From Actinospica acidithermotolerans (GTDB lineage: Bacteria; Actinomycetota; Actinomycetes; Streptomycetales; Catenulisporaceae), in NCBI RefSeq assembly GCF_018139625.1, contig NZ_JAGSOH010000026.1, positions 1 through 64,000 of the forward strand: a DNA stretch of 64,000 bases. The letters run 5' to 3'. Position 1 is the first letter of the stretch, and every line of letters begins with the position of its first letter. Of this stretch, positions 26,011-33,723 are shown in pieces. Made by a program: the position numbers and the translations under genes. A model generated the notes under the pieces. It saw only the letters and a list, made by a program, of their open reading frames with translations, was not told where the DNA came from and did no database searches.

Positions 26011-27294
26011 ATGTCAGCTTTCGGTCGACGCGGAAGAGCGACCTGTCTGGCGGCCGCGGTCGCGGCCGTGACCCTGGTGGCCGGATGCGGGAACAACGGA
26101 GTGAGCACCGGCTCCTCCGGCGGCGTGGTGCAGCTGAGCATGCTCACCGGGTTCACCGGACCCGACGAGGCCTCCTACCAGGCGCTCGTCACCGAGTTCA
26201 ACACGTCGCACCCGGACATCCACGTCACCATGACCGCGGAGCCGTGGGCGACGGTGGCGCAGAAGCTGCCGGCCGCCTGGGCCACCGGCGGCGGCCCCGA
26301 CCTGGCCACGCCGAGCTCGGACCCGGGCTCGATCTTCAACTACATCAAGACGAACTCGGTGCTGCCGCTCGACAGCGCCGTCGGCACCGGCTCCGGGCAG
26401 ATCGACTCCTCGGCCTTCCCGAGCGTCGTGCGCAACGCCTTCACCGTCGACGGCAAGCTCTACGCGGTGCCCGCGAACATGGCCACGCTCGTCCTGTACT
26501 ACAACAAGGACATGTTCGCCGCGGCGGGCATCAAGGCGGCGCCGACGACCGAGGCCGACTTCATCGCCGACGCCAAGAAGCTCACCGTCTCCTCCGGCGG
26601 CAAGGTCTCGCAGTACGGGCTCTCCCTCGCGGACAACAACACCATCCAGATGTGGCCGATCCTGCAGTGGATGAGCGGCGGCGACATCGTCGACTCCAAG
26701 GGCTGCGCCACCGTGAACAGCGCGGCCAGCGTCAGCGCGCTGACCCAGTGGAGCCAGCTCGTCATCCAGGACCACATCAGCCCGGTCGGCCAGGCCGGCG
26801 CCGACGCGGACACGCTGTTCTCCTCGAAGAAGGCCGCGATGGAGATCAACGGGCCGTGGGCGGCCTCCGGCTACACCTCCGCCGGCATCAACCTCGGCAT
26901 GGTGAAGGTGCCCGTCGGCTCCGCCGGACCGGTCACCCTCGCCTCGACGGTGCCGCTGATGATCGAGCGCAACGGCCCGCACACCGCCCAGGCCGAGCAG
27001 TTCCTCGCCTGGTACACCGGCAAGGCGGCGCAGCTGAAGTTCTCCCAGATCTCCGGCTTCCCGCCGGCCCGCACCGACCTCGGCAGCGCGCTGTCCGGGA
27101 ACGCGACGGTCTCGCTGTTCGCCTCGGCGCTGCCCGACGCGAAGCTCTACCTCGCCGGCCTTCCCGAGGCCACCTCGATCGACTCGGACGTCTACGTCCC
27201 GATGATCCAGCGGATCGAGCGCGGCGCGAACGTCGCCTCGGCCACCGCCGCCGCGGCCACCCAGATCAACAAGCTCACCGGCTGCGCCTCCTGA
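26011..27294 (+). CDS. arabino-oligosaccharide-type ABC substrate-binding lipoprotein
   Basis: This 427-residue family-1 solute-binding protein has a basic leader and a VAGC lipobox around residue 28. The mature domain begins VQLSMLTGFTGPDEASYQALVTEFNTSHPDIHVTMTAEPWATVAQKLPAAWATGGGPD. ATG 26011 has AGGAG 10 nt upstream. It is the first gene of an importer followed by GH51. That context points to arabino-oligosaccharides, although the ligand is not readable from the sequence itself. Confidence 0.92.
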   Translation: MSAFGRRGRATCLAAAVAAVTLVAGCGNNGVSTGSSGGVVQLSMLTGFTGPDEASYQALVTEFNTSHPDIHVTMTAEPWATVAQKLPAAWATGGGPDLATPSSDPGSIFNYIKTNSVLPLDSAVGTGSGQIDSSAFPSVVRNAFTVDGKLYAVPANMATLVLYYNKDMFAAAGIKAAPTTEADFIADAKKLTVSSGGKVSQYGLSLADNNTIQMWPILQWMSGGDIVDSKGCATVNSAASVSALTQWSQLVIQDHISPVGQAGADADTLFSSKKAAMEINGPWAASGYTSAGINLGMVKVPVGSAGPVTLASTVPLMIERNGPHTAQAEQFLAWYTGKAAQLKFSQISGFPPARTDLGSALSGNATVSLFASALPDAKLYLAGLPEATSIDSDVYVPMIQRIERGANVASATAAAATQINKLTGCAS

Positions 27295-27307
27295 GCTCGG
27301 AGAGACC

Positions 27308-28219
27308 ATGACCAGCCTCAGCCCTTCGTCGGGCGCGCCGCGTCGGCGCTCCCGGCGGAGGTTCAACTCGGCCTACCTGTTCGTCGCCCCGAGCGTCGTG
27401 CTCATCGCCGTCTTCATCGCCGAGCCGATCCTGCAGTCCGCGTGGATGAGCCTGCACGACTGGACGATCGGCTCCGCCGACAACCCGTTCACCGGCCTGG
27501 CGAACTACCGCTCGCTGTGGCAGGACTCGCGGTTCTGGAACGCCCTGCGGGTCACCGCGATCTACACCGCCGCGGTGACCGTCGGGCAGGTCGTGCTCGG
27601 ACTCGCGATCGCATCCCGGCTACGCCGCACCACGTGGTACTCCTCGCTGCTGCGCACGGCCTACTTCTTCCCGTTCGTCGCCTCGCTCGTGGTCGTCGGC
27701 ATCGTGTGGAAGTTCCTGCTCGACCCGCAGGTCGGGCTGATCGACGCCTGGCTCGGCGACCTCGGGGTCTCCAACCCGCCGCAGTGGCTGCAGTCCACCT
27801 CGCTCGCGCTGCCGACGGTGATCGCCGTCGGCATCTGGAAGAACGTCGGCTTCACGATGATCGTGCTGCTCGCCGGGATGCAGCAGGTGCCGGCGGACCT
27901 GTACGAGGCGGCGATGCTCGACGGCGCGGGACCCTGGCGGCGCTTCACCGCCGTGACCCTGCCGGCGCTGCGGCCCGCGCTGCTGTTCACCACGCTGATC
28001 GCCACCATCACCGGGCTCCAGCTGTTCGACCTCGTCTTCGCGATGACCGGAGGCGGGCCGGTGTTCAGCACCGAATCGGTGGTCATGTACCTGTACGAGA
28101 AGGGCTTCGTGGAGTTCCAGATGGGATACGCCAGCGCGATCGCGTGGGTCCTGTTCATCATCATCCTGGCGGTCTCGGCCGTCCAGCTGAGGGTCGCGAG
28201 GAACCGCGATGGCGACTAG
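27308..28219 (+). CDS. ABC transporter permease, MalF-like (arabinan locus)
   Basis: This 303-residue CUT1 permease has six spans and the EAA loop LYEAAMLDGAGPWRRFTAVTLPAL. It starts 13 nt after the receptor stop. Its 3' end overlaps the next permease by 11 nt, so the two are translationally coupled. No dedicated ATPase is encoded nearby. Confidence 0.94.
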   Translation: MTSLSPSSGAPRRRSRRRFNSAYLFVAPSVVLIAVFIAEPILQSAWMSLHDWTIGSADNPFTGLANYRSLWQDSRFWNALRVTAIYTAAVTVGQVVLGLAIASRLRRTTWYSSLLRTAYFFPFVASLVVVGIVWKFLLDPQVGLIDAWLGDLGVSNPPQWLQSTSLALPTVIAVGIWKNVGFTMIVLLAGMQQVPADLYEAAMLDGAGPWRRFTAVTLPALRPALLFTTLIATITGLQLFDLVFAMTGGGPVFSTESVVMYLYEKGFVEFQMGYASAIAWVLFIIILAVSAVQLRVARNRDGD

Positions 28220-29126
28220 CGAACTGACCTCCCCGCGCGCCGCGGCCGGCCGCAGGAACGGCCGTCCCCCCGCACTGCGCTCCGGCGGACCGCGCCGCCT
28301 CGCCCGGATCGCCGGGCGCCTCGGGGCCGGGGTGTCCTGGCTGGTGGTCGTCGTGGGCGCGGCCGCGATCGTGCTGCCGTTCCTGTGGATGCTCGGCGTC
28401 GGCTTCCGCACCAGCGGAGACCTCTACGCCGACCCGGCGCGGCTGTGGCCGGACCAGTGGACCCTGCACGGCGTGCGCGCGGTGCTCGACCAGCTGCCGT
28501 TCACCCGCCTGATCGTCAACACCTTCGTCTTCGCGGGCGGCACGACCGTCCTGCTGCTGCTGTTCGACTCGATGACCGCGTTCGCGCTGGCCCGGCTGCG
28601 CTTCCGCGGCCGGAACGCGCTGTTCGTGCTGATCCTCGCGACGCTGATGGTGCCGTTCCAGGTCACCCTGGTGCCGGTGTTCCTGACGATCTACCACTTC
28701 GGCTGGCTCAACAGCTACCAGGGCCTGATCATCCCGCGGGCCACCAGCGCGCTCGGCATCTTCCTGCTGCGCCAGTTCTTCCAGCAGCTGCCGCGCGAGC
28801 TCGACGAGGCGGCGCGCATCGACGGGGCCAACGACTTCACCGTCTACTGGCGGATCATCCTGCCCAACGCCAAGCCGATCCTGGCGACGCTGTTCATCAT
28901 CCAGTTCGCGGCGCTCTGGAACGACTTCCTGTGGCCGCTGGTCATCAGCAGCCAGACCCGGATGCAGACCCTGCCCGCCGCGCTGACCCTGTTCTCCAGC
29001 CAGTCCGGCGTGGACCACTCCGCGCTGATGGCGGGTGCCGCGATCTCGCTGACCCCGCTGGCCATCGCCTTCCTGCTGCTGCAGCGCTACTTCGTGCAGG
29101 GCGTGGCCACCACCGGCATCAAGTAA
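28209..29126 (+). CDS. ABC transporter permease, MalG-like (arabinan locus)
   Basis: This 305-residue second permease has an EAA loop LDEAARIDGANDFTVYWRIILPNAKP and the C-terminal LLLQRYFVQGVATTGIK typical of MalG-type subunits. It has an Arg-rich cytoplasmic N-terminus of about 40 residues. Its start lies inside the end of the previous gene, and the GH51 gene follows 42 nt later. Confidence 0.94.
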   Translation: MATSELTSPRAAAGRRNGRPPALRSGGPRRLARIAGRLGAGVSWLVVVVGAAAIVLPFLWMLGVGFRTSGDLYADPARLWPDQWTLHGVRAVLDQLPFTRLIVNTFVFAGGTTVLLLLFDSMTAFALARLRFRGRNALFVLILATLMVPFQVTLVPVFLTIYHFGWLNSYQGLIIPRATSALGIFLLRQFFQQLPRELDEAARIDGANDFTVYWRIILPNAKPILATLFIIQFAALWNDFLWPLVISSQTRMQTLPAALTLFSSQSGVDHSALMAGAAISLTPLAIAFLLLQRYFVQGVATTGIK

Positions 29127-29168
29127 GACCTCGAACATCTTCAAGCAAGACTCGGAAACGGAGCCCGC

Positions 29169-30683
29169 GTGTTCACCACCACCGCCACGATCGATCCCGA
29201 CTTCACCGTCGCGACGGTCCCACCGCGTCTGTTCGGCTCCTTCGTCGAGCACATGGGACGCTGCGTCTACGGCGGCGTCTACGACCCGGACCACCCGTCC
29301 GCCGACGCCGACGGGCTGCGCTCCGACGTGCTCGACCTGGTCCGCGAGCTCGGGGTGAGCGTGGTGCGCTACCCCGGCGGGAACTTCGTGTCCGGCTACC
29401 GCTGGGAGGACGGCGTCGGCCCCCGGGAGGGCCGGCCGGTGACCCTGGACACCGCGTGGAGCTCCATCGAGCGCAACACCTTCGGGCTCAACGAGTTCAT
29501 GACCTGGGCCAAGCGCGCCCGGGTGGAGCCGATGATGGCGGTCAACCTCGGCACCCGGGGCGTCGAGGACGCCTGCAACCTGCTCGAGTACGCGAACTTC
29601 GGCAAGGGCACGCGGTACTCCGACCTGCGCATCTCCCACGGCGTGCGCGAACCGCACGGCATCCGGCTGTGGTGCCTGGGCAACGAGATGGACGGGCCCT
29701 GGCAGATCGGCCAGAAGACCGCGACCCAGTACGGCCAGCTCGCCGCGGAGACCGCCAAGGCGATGCGCCGGATCGACCCGGAGCTCGAACTCGTCGCCTG
29801 CGGCAGCTCGAACGAGCGCATGCCCACCTTCGGCAGCTGGGAGGCGGAGGTGCTCGACCACGCCTACGAGTACGTCGACTACATCTCGCTGCACGCCTAC
29901 TTCGAGCAGACCCCGACCAACCGCGCGCAGTTCCTCGCCTCCGCGCACACCATGGACACCTTCATCGAGGGCGTCGTCGCCACCTGCGACCACATCGGCG
30001 CGAAGAAGCGCTCGCGCCGCAAGCTCAAGCTCTCCTTCGACGAGTGGAACCTCTGGTACGAGAGCCGCTTCGCCGGCCAGGACAACCTCGACTGGGCCGA
30101 GGCGCCGCGGCTGATCGAGGACGAGTACACCACCGAGGACGCGGTCGTCGTCGGCAGCCTGCTGATGAGCCTGCTGCGGCACGCGGACCGGATCGGCGTG
30201 GCCTGCCTGGCCCAGCTGGTGAACGTCATCGCCCCGATCCGCACCGAGCCCGACGCCGACGCCTGGCGTCAGACGATCTTCCACCCCTTCGCCCTGACTG
30301 CGCGGCACGCCCGCGGCGAGGTCCTGCGCGTGGAGCCGGCCGGCCCGGCGGCCGAGGGCGCCGAAGACCTCGGCGCGCCCGCCGTCGACGTGACCGCGAC
30401 CCGCGACCCGGAGACCGGCGAGATCGCGGTCTTCGCCGTCAACCGCGACGAGGCCCGGTCCGGCAAGCTCGAACTGAAGGTGCGTTCCACGGCGCCGCTG
30501 CGCGTCGTCGAGCACGTGCTGATGGGCGGCGCCGACCTGCTGGAGACCAACTCCCGGCAGAAGCCGGACCGCGTCACCCCGCGCCCGAGCACCCGCCACG
30601 AGCTCGTCGGCGAGCGGCTCACTGCCGAGCTGCCCCCGGTGTCCTGGAGCATGATCCGGCTGGCTCCGGCCGAAGGCGCGTGA
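29169..30683 (+). CDS. abfA: intracellular GH51 alpha-L-arabinofuranosidase
   Basis: This 504-residue retaining arabinofuranosidase has a TIM barrel plus C-terminal beta domain. The acid/base Glu173 lies in WCLGNEMDG and the nucleophile Glu292 in LSFDEWNLWY, matching the spacing in characterised GH51 enzymes. No signal peptide is present, so it acts in the cytoplasm on imported arabino-oligosaccharides produced by the secreted GH54 enzyme. GTG start with GGAG 6 nt upstream. It is the last gene of the importer operon and converges on a monooxygenase gene 60 nt away. Confidence 0.95.
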   Translation: MFTTTATIDPDFTVATVPPRLFGSFVEHMGRCVYGGVYDPDHPSADADGLRSDVLDLVRELGVSVVRYPGGNFVSGYRWEDGVGPREGRPVTLDTAWSSIERNTFGLNEFMTWAKRARVEPMMAVNLGTRGVEDACNLLEYANFGKGTRYSDLRISHGVREPHGIRLWCLGNEMDGPWQIGQKTATQYGQLAAETAKAMRRIDPELELVACGSSNERMPTFGSWEAEVLDHAYEYVDYISLHAYFEQTPTNRAQFLASAHTMDTFIEGVVATCDHIGAKKRSRRKLKLSFDEWNLWYESRFAGQDNLDWAEAPRLIEDEYTTEDAVVVGSLLMSLLRHADRIGVACLAQLVNVIAPIRTEPDADAWRQTIFHPFALTARHARGEVLRVEPAGPAAEGAEDLGAPAVDVTATRDPETGEIAVFAVNRDEARSGKLELKVRSTAPLRVVEHVLMGGADLLETNSRQKPDRVTPRPSTRHELVGERLTAELPPVSWSMIRLAPAEGA

Positions 30684-30743
30684 CGGCAGCGGCACGATGC
30701 GCCGCCGGTCGCCGTTCGGCCGCCGCCGGTCGCCGCCTCAGGC

Positions 30744-31931
30744 TCAGGCCACGGCGTCGTACTTGTAGATCCAGCTGCTCGCCGCCAGCGGACCGGCGGC
30801 GGCGAGCGCCCTGTCCCGCGCGCGCTGCTCGGAGCCGTCCGGCAGATGGTTGATACGGCTCAGGTCGCGTCCGGCGCGCTGCAGCTTCGCGATGCGCGGG
30901 ATGCGGGAGCCCTGATAGAGCTGGAGGGCGGTGGCCGGCTGGTCGATGTGCTCGGCGAGGCAGGCCGCGAGGACGGCCGCGTCCTCGATGGCCTGGGCGG
31001 CGCTCTGAGCGAAGTCGGGTGCCAGCGGGTGCGCCGCGTCGCCGAGGAGCGTGATGCGGGAGGTGCTCCAGCGGGGGAGGGGCTTGTGATGCAGCACCGA
31101 CCAGCGGCCCGGCCGTCCGCCGGCGCGGATCAGCTCGGCGACGCGCGGATCCCAGCCTTCGAACTCGGCCAGGAACTCCTTCCTGGCCGCGGTCGCGCTC
31201 CAGGACTCCTTCGCCCCGGGCGCGGCCGGGGCGAAGCCGAGCAGGTTGACCGAGCGTCCGCCGTCGACGGGGTAGTGCACGAGATGCCGTCCTGGGCCGA
31301 CCCAGAGAGTCTGGGCGCGGCGCAGCGCGAAGGTCGGCGCCAGCTCCGCCGGGACGATCGAGCGGAAGGCACACATGCCTGACTCGGCCGGCGTCGTCGT
31401 CTCCGCGACCGCGTCGCGTACGACCGAGTGCACGCCGTCCGCGCCGATCACGATGTCCGCCTTGGTAGAACTGCCGTCCGCGAACTTCAGCCGTATCTCG
31501 CCCGGACGCTCCTCGATCGCCGCGCAACGCGCTCCGAGGTCGATCGCGTCCTCGGGCACGGCCGAGCGGATCGCGTCGAGCAGGGCCGCACGGCCGGCCA
31601 CGTAGGTGCGCTCGCCGTAGAGCCGTTCGCAGACGCCCGCGAGCTGCTCCCGGGCAAGCACCGTGCCGTCCTGCCAGCGCCGGAACTCCCAGCCCCAGTC
31701 CAGCGGCGCGGCGTCCCGGCGCAGCCGGTCGAGGACGCCGAGCCGCCGCAGCAGCCGCGCGGCGTTCGGTGTGATCACCAGTCCGCCGCCGACCCCGCCG
31801 AATTCCCGCGCCTGCTCGAAGACCTTGGCGCTCAGCCCGGCCTGCCGCAGGAACGCGGCCACGGCCAGGCCGCCGACGCCGCCGCCGACGACGGCTATGC
31901 GCGGGCCGTCTCCGGCGGATGGGCGCCGCAA
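30744..31931 (-). CDS. group-A FAD-dependent monooxygenase (salicylate/3-hydroxybenzoate hydroxylase-like)
   Basis: This 395-residue single-component flavoprotein has the three family signatures: IAVVGGGVGGLAVAAFLRQAGL (FAD), IGADGVHSVVR (FAD/NADPH) and LLGDAAHPLAPDFAQSAAQAIEDA (FAD ribityl). The likely start is TTG 31931, 5 nt after the etfA stop with AAGGG upstream, so it is the fourth gene of the dehydrogenase-etfB-etfA unit. It probably uses NAD(P)H and O2 to hydroxylate a ring or oxidise an amine-linked intermediate; the exact substrate is not readable. Confidence 0.87.
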   Translation of the reverse strand: MRRPSAGDGPRIAVVGGGVGGLAVAAFLRQAGLSAKVFEQAREFGGVGGGLVITPNAARLLRRLGVLDRLRRDAAPLDWGWEFRRWQDGTVLAREQLAGVCERLYGERTYVAGRAALLDAIRSAVPEDAIDLGARCAAIEERPGEIRLKFADGSSTKADIVIGADGVHSVVRDAVAETTTPAESGMCAFRSIVPAELAPTFALRRAQTLWVGPGRHLVHYPVDGGRSVNLLGFAPAAPGAKESWSATAARKEFLAEFEGWDPRVAELIRAGGRPGRWSVLHHKPLPRWSTSRITLLGDAAHPLAPDFAQSAAQAIEDAAVLAACLAEHIDQPATALQLYQGSRIPRIAKLQRAGRDLSRINHLPDGSEQRARDRALAAAGPLAASSWIYKYDAVA

Positions 31932-31936
31932 CCGGA

Positions 31937-32890
31937 TCAGCCCTTGCGCCTGGCGACTTCGGCGGTGAGCGCCGGAAGGACGGTGTCGAGGTCGCCGACG
32001 ACGCCGAAATCGGCGATGGCGAAGATCGGGGCCTCGGCGTCCTTGTTGACCGCGACGATGGTCTTCGAGGTCTGCATTCCGGCGCGGTGCTGAATGGCCC
32101 CGGAGATGCCGTTGGCGACGTAGAGCCGCGGCGAGACGGTCTTGCCGGTCTGGCCGACCTGGAAGGCGTAGGGGATCCAGCCGGAGTCGACGGCGGCGCG
32201 GGAGGCGCCGACGGCCGCGCCGAGGGCGTCGGCGAGCCGTTCGACTTCGGCGAAGTCGCCGTTGGTGCCGCGTCCGCCGGAGACGACGATCGCGGCCTCG
32301 GTCAGCTCGGGGCGGCCGGTGGATTGACGCGGCTCGCGCTTCTCGACGACGGCGGTCTTCGCGCCCTCCGAGATCGTCACGTCGACGTGCTCGATGATGC
32401 CGGACCCGGGGGAAGCCTCGGGCGCGGCGGAGTTCGGCTTCACCGTGATGATCGGCGTGCCCTTGGTGACCCGCGCGGTGACGGAGTATCCGCCCGCGAA
32501 GACGGACTGCGTCGTCGTGCCGTCGGCGGCGACGTCGACGGCGTCCGTGATCAGGCCGGACTGCAGCTTGACGGCGAGTCGGCCGGCGATCTCCTTGTTC
32601 TCCGCCGACGACGGCAGCAGGATCGCGGCCACGTCCCTGCCGGCGGCGAGCTGTTGCAGCGCCTCGGCCTTCGGCGCGACGAGATAGTCCCGCAGACCGG
32701 CGTCGTCGATCGGGTAGAGCTTGTCCGCGCCGTACTCGCGCACCTGCTCGACCACGCCCTCGACGTGCTCAGGTGAGCCGATGAAGACGGCCGACGGGGA
32801 GCCGAGCCGCTTGGCGATGGTCAGCAGTTCGAAGGTGGGCTTGCGCACCGAGCCCGCCACGTGGTCGATCAGGACCAGGACCTCAGACAT
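31937..32890 (-). CDS. etfA: electron transfer flavoprotein alpha subunit
   Basis: This 317-residue ETF alpha subunit has an N-terminal domain beginning SEVLVLIDHVAGSVRKPTFELLTIAKRLG. The C-terminal FAD-binding domain contains SGGRGTNGDF, QVGQTGKTVSPRLYVANGISGAIQHRAGM and AIADFGVVGDL. With EtfB it accepts electrons from flavoprotein dehydrogenases and passes them to the respiratory chain through ETF:quinone oxidoreductase. It lies 13 nt downstream of etfB and in the same operon as the trimethylamine-dehydrogenase-like gene, whose characterised relatives use ETF as acceptor. Confidence 0.96.
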   Translation of the reverse strand: MSEVLVLIDHVAGSVRKPTFELLTIAKRLGSPSAVFIGSPEHVEGVVEQVREYGADKLYPIDDAGLRDYLVAPKAEALQQLAAGRDVAAILLPSSAENKEIAGRLAVKLQSGLITDAVDVAADGTTTQSVFAGGYSVTARVTKGTPIITVKPNSAAPEASPGSGIIEHVDVTISEGAKTAVVEKREPRQSTGRPELTEAAIVVSGGRGTNGDFAEVERLADALGAAVGASRAAVDSGWIPYAFQVGQTGKTVSPRLYVANGISGAIQHRAGMQTSKTIVAVNKDAEAPIFAIADFGVVGDLDTVLPALTAEVARRKG

Positions 32891-32903
32891 TGACGCAGCC
32901 TCC

Positions 32904-33695
32904 TTAGATGAACTTCTCGGCGGTCAGGAACTCGGCCAGCGCCGCGGCGCCTGAACCGTCCTCGTCGGTCACGATCTCGCCCGCGGTGCGCGGCGGCCGC
33001 GCGACGGTCTCGGTGACGGTGCTCCACGCGGCGCTCAAGCCCACCTGATCGGCTTCGACGCCGATGTCCGCGAGACTCCACGTATCAAGGGGCTTTTTCT
33101 TCGCCGCCATGATGCCCTTGAACGAGGGGTAGCGTGCCTCGCCGGATCGGTCGGTGACCGACAGGACCAGCGGCAGTGTCGCGCTGACGACCTCGGTCGC
33201 GGTGTCGGTGTCGCGCTCGATCCGCAGTGCCCCGCCGCTCGCCTCCACGGACGACGCGCCGGTCAGCTGCGGCAGCCCGAGGCGCTCGGCGAGCATCGAC
33301 GGCAGCACGGACATGCCCGCGTCGGTCGAGGCCAGGCCGCCGACGACGAGGTCGACCGGCCCCAGCTTCTCGACGGCCTTGGCCAGGACGAGCGACGTCG
33401 CGATCGCGTCGGAGCCGGCGACGGCGTCGTCGAGCACGTGCACGGCCTTGTCCGCGCCCATCTGCAGCGCCTTGCGCACCGCGTCCACGGCCTGCTCGGG
33501 CCCGACGGTCAGCGCGATGACCACGGCGTCGTCCCCGTCCCGCGACTCCTTGATGCGCAGCGCCTGCTCGACGGCGTACTCGTCGAGCTCGGAGAGCAGG
33601 CCGTCGACGTCCACGCGGTCCACGGTGTGGTCCGCCTCGAACCGGCGGTCGGCGCCGGCGTCCGGCACGTGCTTCACACAAACGACGATGTTCAT
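32904..33695 (-). CDS. etfB: electron transfer flavoprotein beta subunit
   Basis: This 263-residue ETF beta subunit begins MNIVVCVKHVPDAGADRRFE and carries the AMP/adenine-binding VVGGLASTDAGMSVLPSMLAERLGLPQLTG and the C-terminal recognition-loop region ATLPLVLSVTDRSGEARYPSFKGIMAAKKKP. ATG 33695 gives the standard N-terminus; a longer in-frame start would overlap the upstream gene. It sits 28 nt after the dehydrogenase gene and is presumably a dedicated acceptor rather than the housekeeping fatty-acid ETF. Confidence 0.96.
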   Translation of the reverse strand: MNIVVCVKHVPDAGADRRFEADHTVDRVDVDGLLSELDEYAVEQALRIKESRDGDDAVVIALTVGPEQAVDAVRKALQMGADKAVHVLDDAVAGSDAIATSLVLAKAVEKLGPVDLVVGGLASTDAGMSVLPSMLAERLGLPQLTGASSVEASGGALRIERDTDTATEVVSATLPLVLSVTDRSGEARYPSFKGIMAAKKKPLDTWSLADIGVEADQVGLSAAWSTVTETVARPPRTAGEIVTDEDGSGAAALAEFLTAEKFI

Positions 33696-33723
33696 GGGAG
33701 AGTTCGAATTTCCTTCCGGCGGT

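Noticed and set aside
28161-30695. An 844-codon minus-strand frame opposite the MalG permease and GH51
   Set aside because: Low-complexity Arg/Glu/Asp/Val-rich translation typical of antisense frames in high-GC DNA; the plus-strand genes are unmistakable.
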